Shown here in pieces: positions 1-5,546 of a stretch of 10,374 bases of DNA. Both the position numbers and the translations under genes were made by a program. The notes below the pieces were generated by a model. The model saw only the letters and a list, made by a program, of their open reading frames with translations, was not told the origin of the DNA and did not search any database. The DNA is taken from NCBI GenBank assembly GCA_031553315.1, contig JAVBLT010000033.1, forward strand, positions 1-10,374, read 5' to 3'. The first letter of the stretch is position 1; every line of letters begins with the position of its first letter. The stretch is from JAVBLT01 sp031553315. Its GTDB lineage: Bacteria > Verrucomicrobiota > Kiritimatiellia > RFP12 > DVOR01.

Positions 1-1
1 C

Positions 2-193
2 GGCGTGCTCTACATCGGCTTCTTCGTGGAAGGCTACACCCAGAACTACAACGACCGGGCCGACGCCATCTACGCGATTTCCATCTCCAGCCAGGCGCCC
101 GGCGGCCCCAACGGCCAGCCCCTTCCCGGCGTGCTTGCCTCAGCTTTGATTGGCGCGGGGGTTCTCGGCCTCCGCCGCCGTGCCCGCAAATAA
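2..193 (+). CDS. 3' end of an exported protein with a PEP-CTERM-like sorting tail (partial)
   Basis: Only the last 63 codons are visible; the gene begins before the window and ends at TAA. The C-terminus reads as a sorting signal in three parts: a short Pro motif (P-L-P-G in place of the classic P-E-P), a hydrophobic stretch of about 15 residues rich in Ala, Leu, Gly and Val, and a basic end (R-R-R-A-R-K). This is the layout of PEP-CTERM and related exosortase signals, in which the protein is exported, held in the membrane by the tail and then processed. The part before the tail is rich in Tyr, Asn and Gly, as in surface or matrix proteins, but matches no family I recognise. It is followed by a strong intrinsic terminator, so it is the last gene of its transcript. 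The variant motif makes the sorting call an inference. Confidence 0.75.
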   Translation, partial: GVLYIGFFVEGYTQNYNDRADAIYAISISSQAPGGPNGQPLPGVLASALIGAGVLGLRRRARK

Positions 194-230
194 CCGGGTG
201 GTGTAAGAAAACTAAGAAATAACAACGCAA

Positions 231-262
231 CCCGCCGTAAATCACGGCGGGTTTTTCTTTTT
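231..262 (+). terminator. Rho-independent terminator after the PEP-CTERM-like gene
   Basis: CCCGCCGT (231-238) pairs perfectly with ACGGCGGG (244-251) across a 5-nt loop. It is followed directly by TTTTTCTTTTT (252-262). It lies 37 nt after the upstream stop codon and insulates the XRE gene downstream. The minus strand has no T-run after the stem, so it should act on + strand transcripts only. Confidence 0.93.
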
Positions 263-332
263 GGCAACCTGAAAGCATGAAATCCGAAAAGGGAGAAATT
301 GAGATTTTTTTCATGACAGGTCTGATTTACAA

Positions 333-361
333 TTGACCATTGTTTCCGATTTGGGTAGAAT
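333..361 (+). promoter_or_regulatory. Sigma70-type promoter for the XRE regulator
   Basis: The -35 box is TTGACC (333-338), 5 of 6 to consensus. The -10 box is TAGAAT (356-361), also 5 of 6. The spacer is exactly 17 nt. The region is markedly AT-rich compared with its surroundings. Transcription would start near 368, giving a leader of about 70 nt before the ATG at 439. No experimental support is available. Confidence 0.7.
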
Positions 362-388
362 TGTTTTATCTGAAACGTTCATAAAACA
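362..388. promoter_or_regulatory. Candidate operator: perfect 8-bp dyad at the predicted start of transcription
   Basis: TGTTTTAT (362-369) is an exact inverted repeat of ATAAAACA (381-388), separated by 11 nt. It begins immediately after the -10 box and covers the predicted start site. That placement suits a repressor site, and the obvious candidate is the XRE protein encoded next, acting on its own gene. A second, weaker dyad, CGCAA (391-395) with TTGCG (406-410), lies just downstream. The repeats are seen directly; binding by the XRE protein is inference, and AT-rich DNA yields such repeats by chance more often than GC-rich DNA. Confidence 0.45.
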
Positions 389-438
389 TTCGCAAACATC
401 ATTAATTGCGTTAAAAAACCCACAGGGAAGCATGAGCC

Positions 439-915
439 ATGAAAAAAACCTTTTCACTTAGGTTGCGTAAATTACGTAAAGGTCTTTTTCTTTCGCAAGC
501 GGAAATTGCGCAGCGGTTGGGTATATCCCAGCAATCCTGGCAGCGCTATGAGGCAGGTTCGGTTTATCCGGGCGTGGTCTGGCTGCACCAGATCTGCGAA
601 AAGTTTCAAATCTCGGCGGATTGGCTGCTGGGGTTTTCCGAAACGCAGCGCACCCGGGAATCCAGAAACCCCGAAGACCCTCTCCCGATCGGGGAGGAAG
701 CCCCGCCCGCTTACGACGCGCAAGACGAAAACGCCCAGCATTGGATGCGCCGGGCCATGCGGGCCGAAGTGAAAGTGGAAACCCTCGAAAAAGAGCTCGA
801 TAAACAGCGCGCGTTTGTGCGGGAGCTGACGCTCCGCCTCCAGGAGGCCGGCCTGGCCTCACCGAAGAAAAAGAAGGGTGGCCAGACCGGCGGCAAGACA
901 GTAGACGCCGAATAG
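439..915 (+). CDS. XRE-family transcriptional regulator with C-terminal coiled coil
   Basis: A 158-residue DNA-binding protein. Residues 5-66 form a Cro/C1-type helix-turn-helix: S-Q-A-E-I-A-Q-R-L-G-I-S (19-30) is the helix-2 and turn signature, and residues 31-40 (Q-Q-S-W-Q-R-Y-E-A-G) the recognition helix. A Pro-rich acidic linker (about 70-98) leads to a charged, heptad-like helix (about 100-137) that probably mediates dimerisation, then a basic Gly/Lys tail (P-K-K-K-K-G-G). The ATG at 439 is preceded by AGGGAAG with 8 nt spacing; an ATG at 432 is out of frame. The gene has its own promoter and a dyad that may serve autoregulation. Its last 18 codons lie opposite the end of uppP. The target genes cannot be told from the sequence. 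Phage-type and chromosomal XRE proteins look alike at this level, but no phage gene is nearby. Confidence 0.88.
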   Translation: MKKTFSLRLRKLRKGLFLSQAEIAQRLGISQQSWQRYEAGSVYPGVVWLHQICEKFQISADWLLGFSETQRTRESRNPEDPLPIGEEAPPAYDAQDENAQHWMRRAMRAEVKVETLEKELDKQRAFVRELTLRLQEAGLASPKKKKGGQTGGKTVDAE

Positions 916-1662
916 CCAGAACCGGTTCCGGTCAAGCAGGCGAACCATCACCGCCACCGCCAGATAGCCCACAACGCCCGAAACGAGAAGCCCCGCCACA
1001 ACTTGAGCCGAAGAAAGCGCCTCGGCCCCCGCGGAATCGGCCTGGAACCACTTCACCGCATCCAGCGCGGCCTCGCCGAAAATCACGGGCAGCACCATCA
1101 GAAATGAAAACTCGGCCGCCCGCTCGGGGTGCACGCCCAGGAAACGCGCGGCGGAAATCGTCATCCCCGAGCGGCTCACGCCCGGAAGCAGCGCCACCAT
1201 CTGCGCCATGCCGATGAGAAACCCCTTCAGCGGCCCCACCGGGCGCTCCGCATCGGCATCGTGGCGGGTGGGAATAAAGCGGGTGCCCAGCAGCACGCAA
1301 CCGGTAAAAAGCAGCGCAAACCCCACGAAGCCGACGCTTTCGCACATGGTTTCGAGGCGTTCTTTGCAGCAGAGCCCGACCGAACCGGCGGGAATCAACG
1401 ACAGCGCAAGCGCGCCGATGAAGAGCAGCGAGGCGCGCTCGAATCTGAAAAAGCCCTGAATCAGCTCCCAAATCCGCCGGCGGTAGTAGAAAATCACAGC
1501 GAAACCGGTGCCCGCGTGAAGCATCACGATCATGAGCATACCGGGCTCCTCCATCTTCAGCAGGCTGCGGGCGATCACGAGGTGGCCGGAGCTGCTCACC
1601 GGAAGAAACTCGGTGAGGCCCTGAACAATGGCGAGGAAGACGATGTTGAGGATGTCGGTCAT
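859..1662 (-). CDS. uppP: Undecaprenyl-diphosphatase UppP (BacA family)
   Basis: An integral inner-membrane enzyme of 267 residues, within the usual family length. It removes one phosphate from undecaprenyl diphosphate so that the lipid carrier can be reused for peptidoglycan and other surface polymers; excess enzyme gives bacitracin resistance. Both family signatures are present: V-Q-G-L-T-E-F-L-P-V-S-S-S-G-H-L (13-28), with E18 and H27, and P-G-V-S-R-S-G (160-166), with R164. The first acidic residue of the E-x3-E motif known from E. coli is Gln14 here, a substitution I recall in other members. L-H-A-G-T (48-52) and several hydrophobic segments also fit. Translation starts at ATG 1662 with AAGGA 5 nt upstream, overlapping the stop of the reductase gene, so the two are probably co-transcribed and translationally coupled. 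The 3' end runs 57 nt into the XRE gene on the other strand. Confidence 0.96.
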   Translation of the reverse strand: MTDILNIVFLAIVQGLTEFLPVSSSGHLVIARSLLKMEEPGMLMIVMLHAGTGFAVIFYYRRRIWELIQGFFRFERASLLFIGALALSLIPAGSVGLCCKERLETMCESVGFVGFALLFTGCVLLGTRFIPTRHDADAERPVGPLKGFLIGMAQMVALLPGVSRSGMTISAARFLGVHPERAAEFSFLMVLPVIFGEAALDAVKWFQADSAGAEALSSAQVVAGLLVSGVVGYLAVAVMVRLLDRNRFWLFGVYCLAAGLATLLFLR

Positions 1663-1671
1663 GGATTTCCT

Positions 1672-2628
1672 TTAGGCGAGGATGGCATCGATCGCGGCCA
1701 GAGCCGAATCATCGAGCGGCGGATCGGCGAGGGCTGCGCAGTTTTCGCGGATATGTTCGGGGCGGCTTGCCCCGATAAGCGCGGTCGTGATTTCCGGGCG
1801 GCGGAGCACCCAGGCAACGGCGAGCCGCGAAAGCGTCTGCCCCCGGGCGCGGGCAAACGCATCGAGCCGCCGGATCCGGTCGAGGCGCTCGGCGGTGAGC
1901 GCCTCGGAAGTCAGAAAGGGAGACCCCTTGGCGATGCGGGAACCTTCGGGAATGCCGCCGAGGTATTTATCGGTGAGCAACCCCTGGGCAAGCGCGGAAA
2001 AAGCCACCACGCCAAGCCCTTCGCGCGCCGCCGCAGGCAGGAGCGACGCCTCGATCTCGCGGTTGAACATGTTGTAGCGCGCCTGATGCACGATGAAGGG
2101 AATGCGCTCCTCGCGGAAAAAGGCGGCGGCGCGGATCGTGGCCTCGGGAGAATATTTGGAGATGCCCGCATAAAGCGCCTTGCCGGAGCGGACGGCGGTC
2201 GCGAGGGCGCCGAGCGATTCTTCGAGCGGGGTCTCGGGATCGGGGCGGTGATGGTAAAAAATATCCACATACTCAAGCCGGAGCCGGCGCAGGCTCTGAT
2301 CGAGACCGGCGAGCAGGTGCTTGCGGGAGCCCCAGTCGCCATACGGCCCGGGCCACATGAGGTGCCCGGCTTTGGTGGCGACGACGACTTCGTCGCGGTG
2401 AGCCTTGAAATGGCGTTCGAAACACGCGCCGAAACGGCTCTCGGCGGAACCGGGCGGCGGGCCGTAATTGTCGGCGAGATCGAAGTGGGTGATGCCGTGA
2501 TCGAAAGCGGCGGCAATCAGGCGCACGCAGGCCTCATCGCCTGCCTCATCGCCGAAATTGTGCCAAAGGCCCAACGTGAGCGCGGGGAGAAGCAGGCCGC
2601 TTCGACCGCAACGGTTGTAACGCATCAT
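1672..2628 (-). CDS. yghZ: Aldo/keto reductase, YghZ type (L-glyceraldehyde 3-phosphate reductase)
   Basis: A cytoplasmic NADPH-dependent TIM-barrel reductase of 318 residues. Close sequence agreement with E. coli YghZ (AKR14 group), which reduces L-glyceraldehyde 3-phosphate and methylglyoxal, supports an aldehyde-detoxifying role. Stretches shared with YghZ as I recall it include L-W-H-N-F-G (21-26), G-I-T-H-F-D-L-A-D-N-Y-G (45-56), M-W-P-G-P-Y-G (91-97) and S-G-K-A-L-Y (148-153). The catalytic tetrad is D50, Y55, K86 and H127. L-I-G-A-S-R (284-289) is the cofactor-binding end. The frame stays open upstream to 2790, but that extension is unlike any reductase and crosses the divergent promoters. 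I place the start at the first of two adjacent ATGs (2628), with GGGAA 10 nt upstream; 2625 is the alternative. It is about 28 residues shorter than E. coli YghZ, mostly at the C-terminus. First gene of a unit with uppP, 9 nt apart. Confidence 0.92.
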   Translation of the reverse strand: MMRYNRCGRSGLLLPALTLGLWHNFGDEAGDEACVRLIAAAFDHGITHFDLADNYGPPPGSAESRFGACFERHFKAHRDEVVVATKAGHLMWPGPYGDWGSRKHLLAGLDQSLRRLRLEYVDIFYHHRPDPETPLEESLGALATAVRSGKALYAGISKYSPEATIRAAAFFREERIPFIVHQARYNMFNREIEASLLPAAAREGLGVVAFSALAQGLLTDKYLGGIPEGSRIAKGSPFLTSEALTAERLDRIRRLDAFARARGQTLSRLAVAWVLRRPEITTALIGASRPEHIRENCAALADPPLDDSALAAIDAILA

Positions 2629-2660
2629 ACGCCGAAAGTTCCCATAAGAAGATGTGAAAC

Positions 2661-2689
2661 AGAATAGCTTAAAACGTGGAAAAAGACAA
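2661..2689 (-). promoter_or_regulatory. Probable promoter of the reductase-uppP unit
   Basis: Read on the minus strand, TTGTCT (2689-2684) and TATTCT (2666-2661) are separated by 17 nt, each matching the sigma70 consensus at 4 of 6 positions. Transcription would begin near 2654, about 26 nt before the chosen ATG at 2628 and well inside the upstream extension of the frame, which supports the shorter start. The boxes lie in the AT-rich part of the divergent region. The match is moderate only. Confidence 0.45.
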
Positions 2690-2742
2690 TTGTTTTCATT
2701 TTTTCGTTGAAAATTCAAAAAAGCGGTTTTTTTTCCGGGCGC

Positions 2743-2771
2743 TTGCCCTGCGCCCGGCGGTGTGATATACT
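2743..2771 (+). promoter_or_regulatory. Extended -10 promoter for the secreted protein gene
   Basis: TTGCCC (2743-2748), a 17-nt spacer, and TATACT (2766-2771) with TGA directly in front of it, the TGn extended -10 element. The predicted start near 2778 gives a leader of about 30 nt to the ATG at 2809. The same layout (TTGC, then TGn-TA) recurs before the efflux operon at 3788-3817. Confidence 0.65.
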
Positions 2772-2808
2772 GCCCCTCAGTAACATCCATTCACGGAAGG
2801 CGAAAGAC

Positions 2809-3741
2809 ATGAAAAGACTCCTCCTCGGCACCACCTTGCTCCTGACCCTCGTCGGCGGCGCCCTCGCGGCCGCCAAACCCGAACAGATTCCCGCCGATGC
2901 AAAGGGCGTGATGCTCATCCAGATGAAAGCGCTCATGAATTCGCCTTTCATGAAAGCGGCGGAAGCCAAGCTCCCCCCCGGCACGCTCACAGACAGCGCA
3001 ACCCTGCCTTTCTCTTCAAAAGACGTAAAGGAAATCACCGCGTTCGGCTCTGAAAAATGGGTCGCCGCCCTCTTTGAAGTGCCCTACAAAAGCGACGAGG
3101 TCATTAAAAAAGCCACGGAAGCCGGCAGCCAAAAGAAAACCGTCTCAGGTAAAACCGTCTTGATTGATTCCGTTGGCGACAAGGCTCTTGTTTTGCTTGC
3201 CCCCGGCGAAATTCTTTTCATCGGCGCCGAAGACCTCGAGAAAAGCATCGCCGGCCTGCTGAATCCCAAAACGCCCCGCCTCGCCGCGGCCTCGCCCCTC
3301 GCCGCCGTGCTCAAAACCAAGCCCGGCCAGCACCTCTACGGCGCCGTGACCGACGTGAACAAAATACTCGCCTCCAACCCCGAGGCCCAAGCGCAAACAG
3401 CCATGACGCCCGGCATTGAAAACGTGCGGCGCGCCGTCATCACCCTCCAGGATGCCGACAAAGACGGCCTCCGCCTCATGCTCAAGCTCGTGGCCGATAC
3501 CGCCGAGCACGGCGCCCAGCTCCAGGAAAGCCTCCTCGGCATGAAAGCCATGATGGGCATGGCCGTGGCGCAGATGCCCGCCCTGAACCCGTTGCTGAAA
3601 AGCTTCACCGTGAAACAAACCGGCCCCGCGACCGATGCCGCCATCACCCTCCGCGTGAGCGACATCGAAGCCATCATGGGGCTCTTTTTGATGGGCGAAA
3701 CCACCACCGTCACCCAGGAAAAATTCACCTTCCCGCAATGA
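2809..3741 (+). CDS. Secreted protein of unknown function
   Basis: A 310-residue protein with a clear Sec signal peptide: M-K-R, a Leu/Thr-rich core, and probable cleavage after A-L-A (18-20). No transmembrane segment follows, so it is probably periplasmic or secreted. The frame is open from 2707, but the ATG at 2809 gives the signal peptide directly, has GGAAGG 8 nt upstream and lies after a good promoter. The mature part has no enzyme motif or Cys residues. The pattern of P-A-D-A-K-G-V-M (28-35), then D-V-K-E-I-T-A-F-G (72-80) and a G-A-E-D-L-E-K-S stretch (139-146) resembles a family of hypothetical exported proteins that I recall from Planctomycetes and Verrucomicrobia; this is memory, not a search. 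A Met-rich segment lies at 245-256. No terminator is evident between it and the efflux operon 85 nt downstream, so read-through is possible. Confidence 0.85.
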   Translation: MKRLLLGTTLLLTLVGGALAAAKPEQIPADAKGVMLIQMKALMNSPFMKAAEAKLPPGTLTDSATLPFSSKDVKEITAFGSEKWVAALFEVPYKSDEVIKKATEAGSQKKTVSGKTVLIDSVGDKALVLLAPGEILFIGAEDLEKSIAGLLNPKTPRLAAASPLAAVLKTKPGQHLYGAVTDVNKILASNPEAQAQTAMTPGIENVRRAVITLQDADKDGLRLMLKLVADTAEHGAQLQESLLGMKAMMGMAVAQMPALNPLLKSFTVKQTGPATDAAITLRVSDIEAIMGLFLMGETTTVTQEKFTFPQ

Positions 3742-3787
3742 TTGCTCCCGCTGGAAAAACGAAACCCTCCCCAAGCCTATTTTCCAC

Positions 3788-3817
3788 TTGCGCTTTCCCC
3801 CCCGCCCGTGCTAATCT
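3788..3817 (+). promoter_or_regulatory. Candidate promoter of the efflux operon
   Basis: TTGCGC (3788-3793), an 18-nt C-rich spacer, and TAATCT (3812-3817) preceded by TGC, a TGn extended -10. The hexamers match consensus only partly (-10: 3 of 6), but the layout mirrors the better promoter at 2743-2771. The predicted start would be near 3824, only about 3 nt before the ATG at 3827, so the transcript would be nearly leaderless. That agrees with the lack of any AGGAG-like site ahead of this ATG. Confidence 0.4.
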
Positions 3818-3826
3818 CTCCCCGAA

Positions 3827-4234
3827 ATGAAACGCCGCCTCACAATGCTCTGCATGATTCTCTTCTTCACCGCCAACGCTGTGCTGGCGGGGATGAATCA
3901 TTGCCTTTGCGCGGTGAAAGAAGCCTGCGGCTGCGAAGCGCCCCCCGCGCAAACCTGCGGCGACGAGGCCCACGAACACCCCTCGCCCGCCAGCCTCGGC
4001 GCGCCCGAAACCTGCAGCCATGCCGTCATTCCCCAGCTCACCCTCCCCGACCGCTGGGATGACGACGACGACGCGATCCCCTTTCCCGCCGGAACGCTCT
4101 TCAGCGCTCCGCCCTATGCGCCGCCCTTCCCGCTCGAGACCCTCCTGATCGAAGCGCGCGGAAGAGCCCCGCCGCCCATAGCGCCCAATCCAGACCGGCG
4201 ATGCTTCGGCATCGCCATCGCCTGCCGTTGCTGA
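3827..4234 (+). CDS. Exported Cys/His-rich protein, first gene of the efflux operon
   Basis: A 135-residue protein with an N-terminal signal peptide (basic K-R-R, hydrophobic core, probable cleavage after V-L-A at 19-21). The mature N-terminus holds H25, C26, C28, C34, C36, C44, H49, H51, C63 and H65, dense enough to bind metal. A run of five Asp follows (78-82), then a Pro-rich part and a C-terminus with C126, C133 and C135. I recognise no named family. The layout, a signal peptide, a Cys/His cluster and a Pro-rich end next to metal-resistance genes, recalls CopL/DUF2946-type small proteins, but that is analogy. The role could be metal buffering or delivery in the periplasm, or a sensing leader. 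It lies 61 nt before the outer-membrane channel gene on the same strand. The ATG has only a weak ribosome binding site; the signal peptide supports this start. Confidence 0.75.
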   Translation: MKRRLTMLCMILFFTANAVLAGMNHCLCAVKEACGCEAPPAQTCGDEAHEHPSPASLGAPETCSHAVIPQLTLPDRWDDDDDAIPFPAGTLFSAPPYAPPFPLETLLIEARGRAPPPIAPNPDRRCFGIAIACRC

Positions 4235-4295
4235 AAAACCCTGTTGCGCCGACGAATCCGCTTTTTGCTTTTTGTCACGTCACAGAGGTTTTTTC

Positions 4296-5546
4296 ATGTT
4301 TTCACACCGTCTTTTCTATTCCCTCGCCGCCTGCACGCTTTTAGCCGGGTGCGCCGCCTACCGGCCTCAGGAGCCCCGCCTGGAGCCCGAAACCCTCCCC
4401 CCCGCCGCGCTCAACCCCGATTTCGAAGCCCTCCCGCAGCTCGCGCTCGCGCTCAACCCCGAATTGAACCGCCAGAGGCTCATCCTCGCCCGGAGCCGCG
4501 CCGAAGCCGAAGCCTCCGGCTGGTGGGAAGACCCCGCGCTGAGCTTCGACCTCCTGCGCATTCTCAAGCCCGACGACGACGCATGGATCGGCGGTCTCGG
4601 TCTCGCCTTCACCCTTCCCCTCACCGGCATCCCCGGCCTCGAAAAAAAAGCCGCCCGCCTCTACACCGCCGCCCACGAAGCCCGCCTGCGCGACCTCGAA
4701 GCGCGAACCCTCGCCGATACCCGCCTCGAACAACTCGAGCTCATGCTGCGCCACGCCATCGCCCAAGCCCTCGAGGCCCACGCCCAAACCCTGGCCGCCT
4801 TCGATGAAAAAGCCGCCTCCCTCGCCGCCCTCGGCGAACTCTCCGCCCCCGACCGCGCGGCGATTGTTTCAGCCATCCGCCTGAACCGCAATGCGCTCCA
4901 CGCCGCGCGGCAGGAAGAGACCGCCGCCGAAGCGGCATTAGTCAAACGGCTTGGCCTTTCCGGGTGCGAAGTGACCCTCGCGCCGCCCGCCCTCCCCGCC
5001 TACACACCCGCCGCCCCCGAACCCGCCGGGCGCCACCCCGCCATTGAAGCCGCGCTGCTCGAACACGGCAAAACCGAAGCCGAGCTCGAAACCGCCGTGC
5101 GCGGGCAATACCCCAACCTTGAGCTCGGCCCCGTGTGGAGCCGCGAAGAAGGCAAAAACCGCGTGGGCCTCGGCGGCGGCATCACACTGCCCCTCTGGAA
5201 CCGCAACCGCCAGGCCATCGCCCAGGCCGAAACCGCCCGCGCCCTCGCCTCTTTCGACGCCACCCGGCTCTGGCGCGACCATACCCGCCAGCGCGCCTGG
5301 CTGACCCTGCGCGAAAAAGCCCTGACAACCCAGCTCGCCCTGCGCGAAGAAGCCGCCCAAGAAGCCCGCCGCGCCGACGAAACCGCCGCCGGCCTCCACG
5401 ACCTGGGCGAAATCACCCTCGGCGAACGCCTCGAAAGCGCCGTCACCGCGCTTGAAGCCGGCATCATCCGCCACGAAGCCCTCGCCGCCCTCCTCGCCCT
5501 TGCCATCGAAACCGATTACCTCAACACCCGGAGCCCCGCACAATGA
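4296..5546 (+). CDS. TolC-family outer-membrane channel lipoprotein (CzcC/CusC-like)
   Basis: The outer-membrane exit duct of a tripartite efflux system, 416 residues. The N-terminus is a lipoprotein signal with lipobox L-A-G-C (16-19), so Cys19 should be acylated. The rest shows the two-repeat plan of the outer-membrane efflux protein family: a strand ending in F-T-L-P-L (105-109) then a long Ala/Glu/Arg-rich helix, and again G-G-G-I-T-L-P-L-W-N-R-N-R (293-305) followed by helices to the end. Residues L-P-L-W-N-R-N-R are the most typical of the family. The ATG at 4296 has AGAGG 8 nt upstream; a TTG at 4272 would add 8 residues before the lipoprotein signal and is less likely. Its stop overlaps the adaptor's start by 4 nt (ATGA), a sign of translational coupling. 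The substrate is set mainly by the pump. Confidence 0.93.
   Translation: MFSHRLFYSLAACTLLAGCAAYRPQEPRLEPETLPPAALNPDFEALPQLALALNPELNRQRLILARSRAEAEASGWWEDPALSFDLLRILKPDDDAWIGGLGLAFTLPLTGIPGLEKKAARLYTAAHEARLRDLEARTLADTRLEQLELMLRHAIAQALEAHAQTLAAFDEKAASLAALGELSAPDRAAIVSAIRLNRNALHAARQEETAAEAALVKRLGLSGCEVTLAPPALPAYTPAAPEPAGRHPAIEAALLEHGKTEAELETAVRGQYPNLELGPVWSREEGKNRVGLGGGITLPLWNRNRQAIAQAETARALASFDATRLWRDHTRQRAWLTLREKALTTQLALREEAAQEARRADETAAGLHDLGEITLGERLESAVTALEAGIIRHEALAALLALAIETDYLNTRSPAQ

Noticed and set aside
273..335. Short open frame (ATG at 277) upstream of the XRE promoter
   Set aside because: Only about 20 codons, no ribosome binding site, and it lies before the predicted promoter of the only downstream gene.
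1129..2667. A 512-codon open frame on the plus strand across uppP and the reductase gene
   Set aside because: It is antisense to two genes with clear family motifs, spans both of them and the gap between, and its translation is His/Arg/Gly-rich without any recognisable motif.
2629..2790. Upstream extension of the reductase to an ATG at 2790
   Set aside because: The added 54 residues are unlike any aldo/keto reductase, cross the divergent promoter region, and would need a transcript starting inside the neighbouring promoter. The YghZ-like start fits 2628.
4272..4295. TTG start adding eight residues to the outer-membrane channel
   Set aside because: It would put extra residues before a well-formed lipoprotein signal and would place the AGAGG ribosome binding site inside the coding region.
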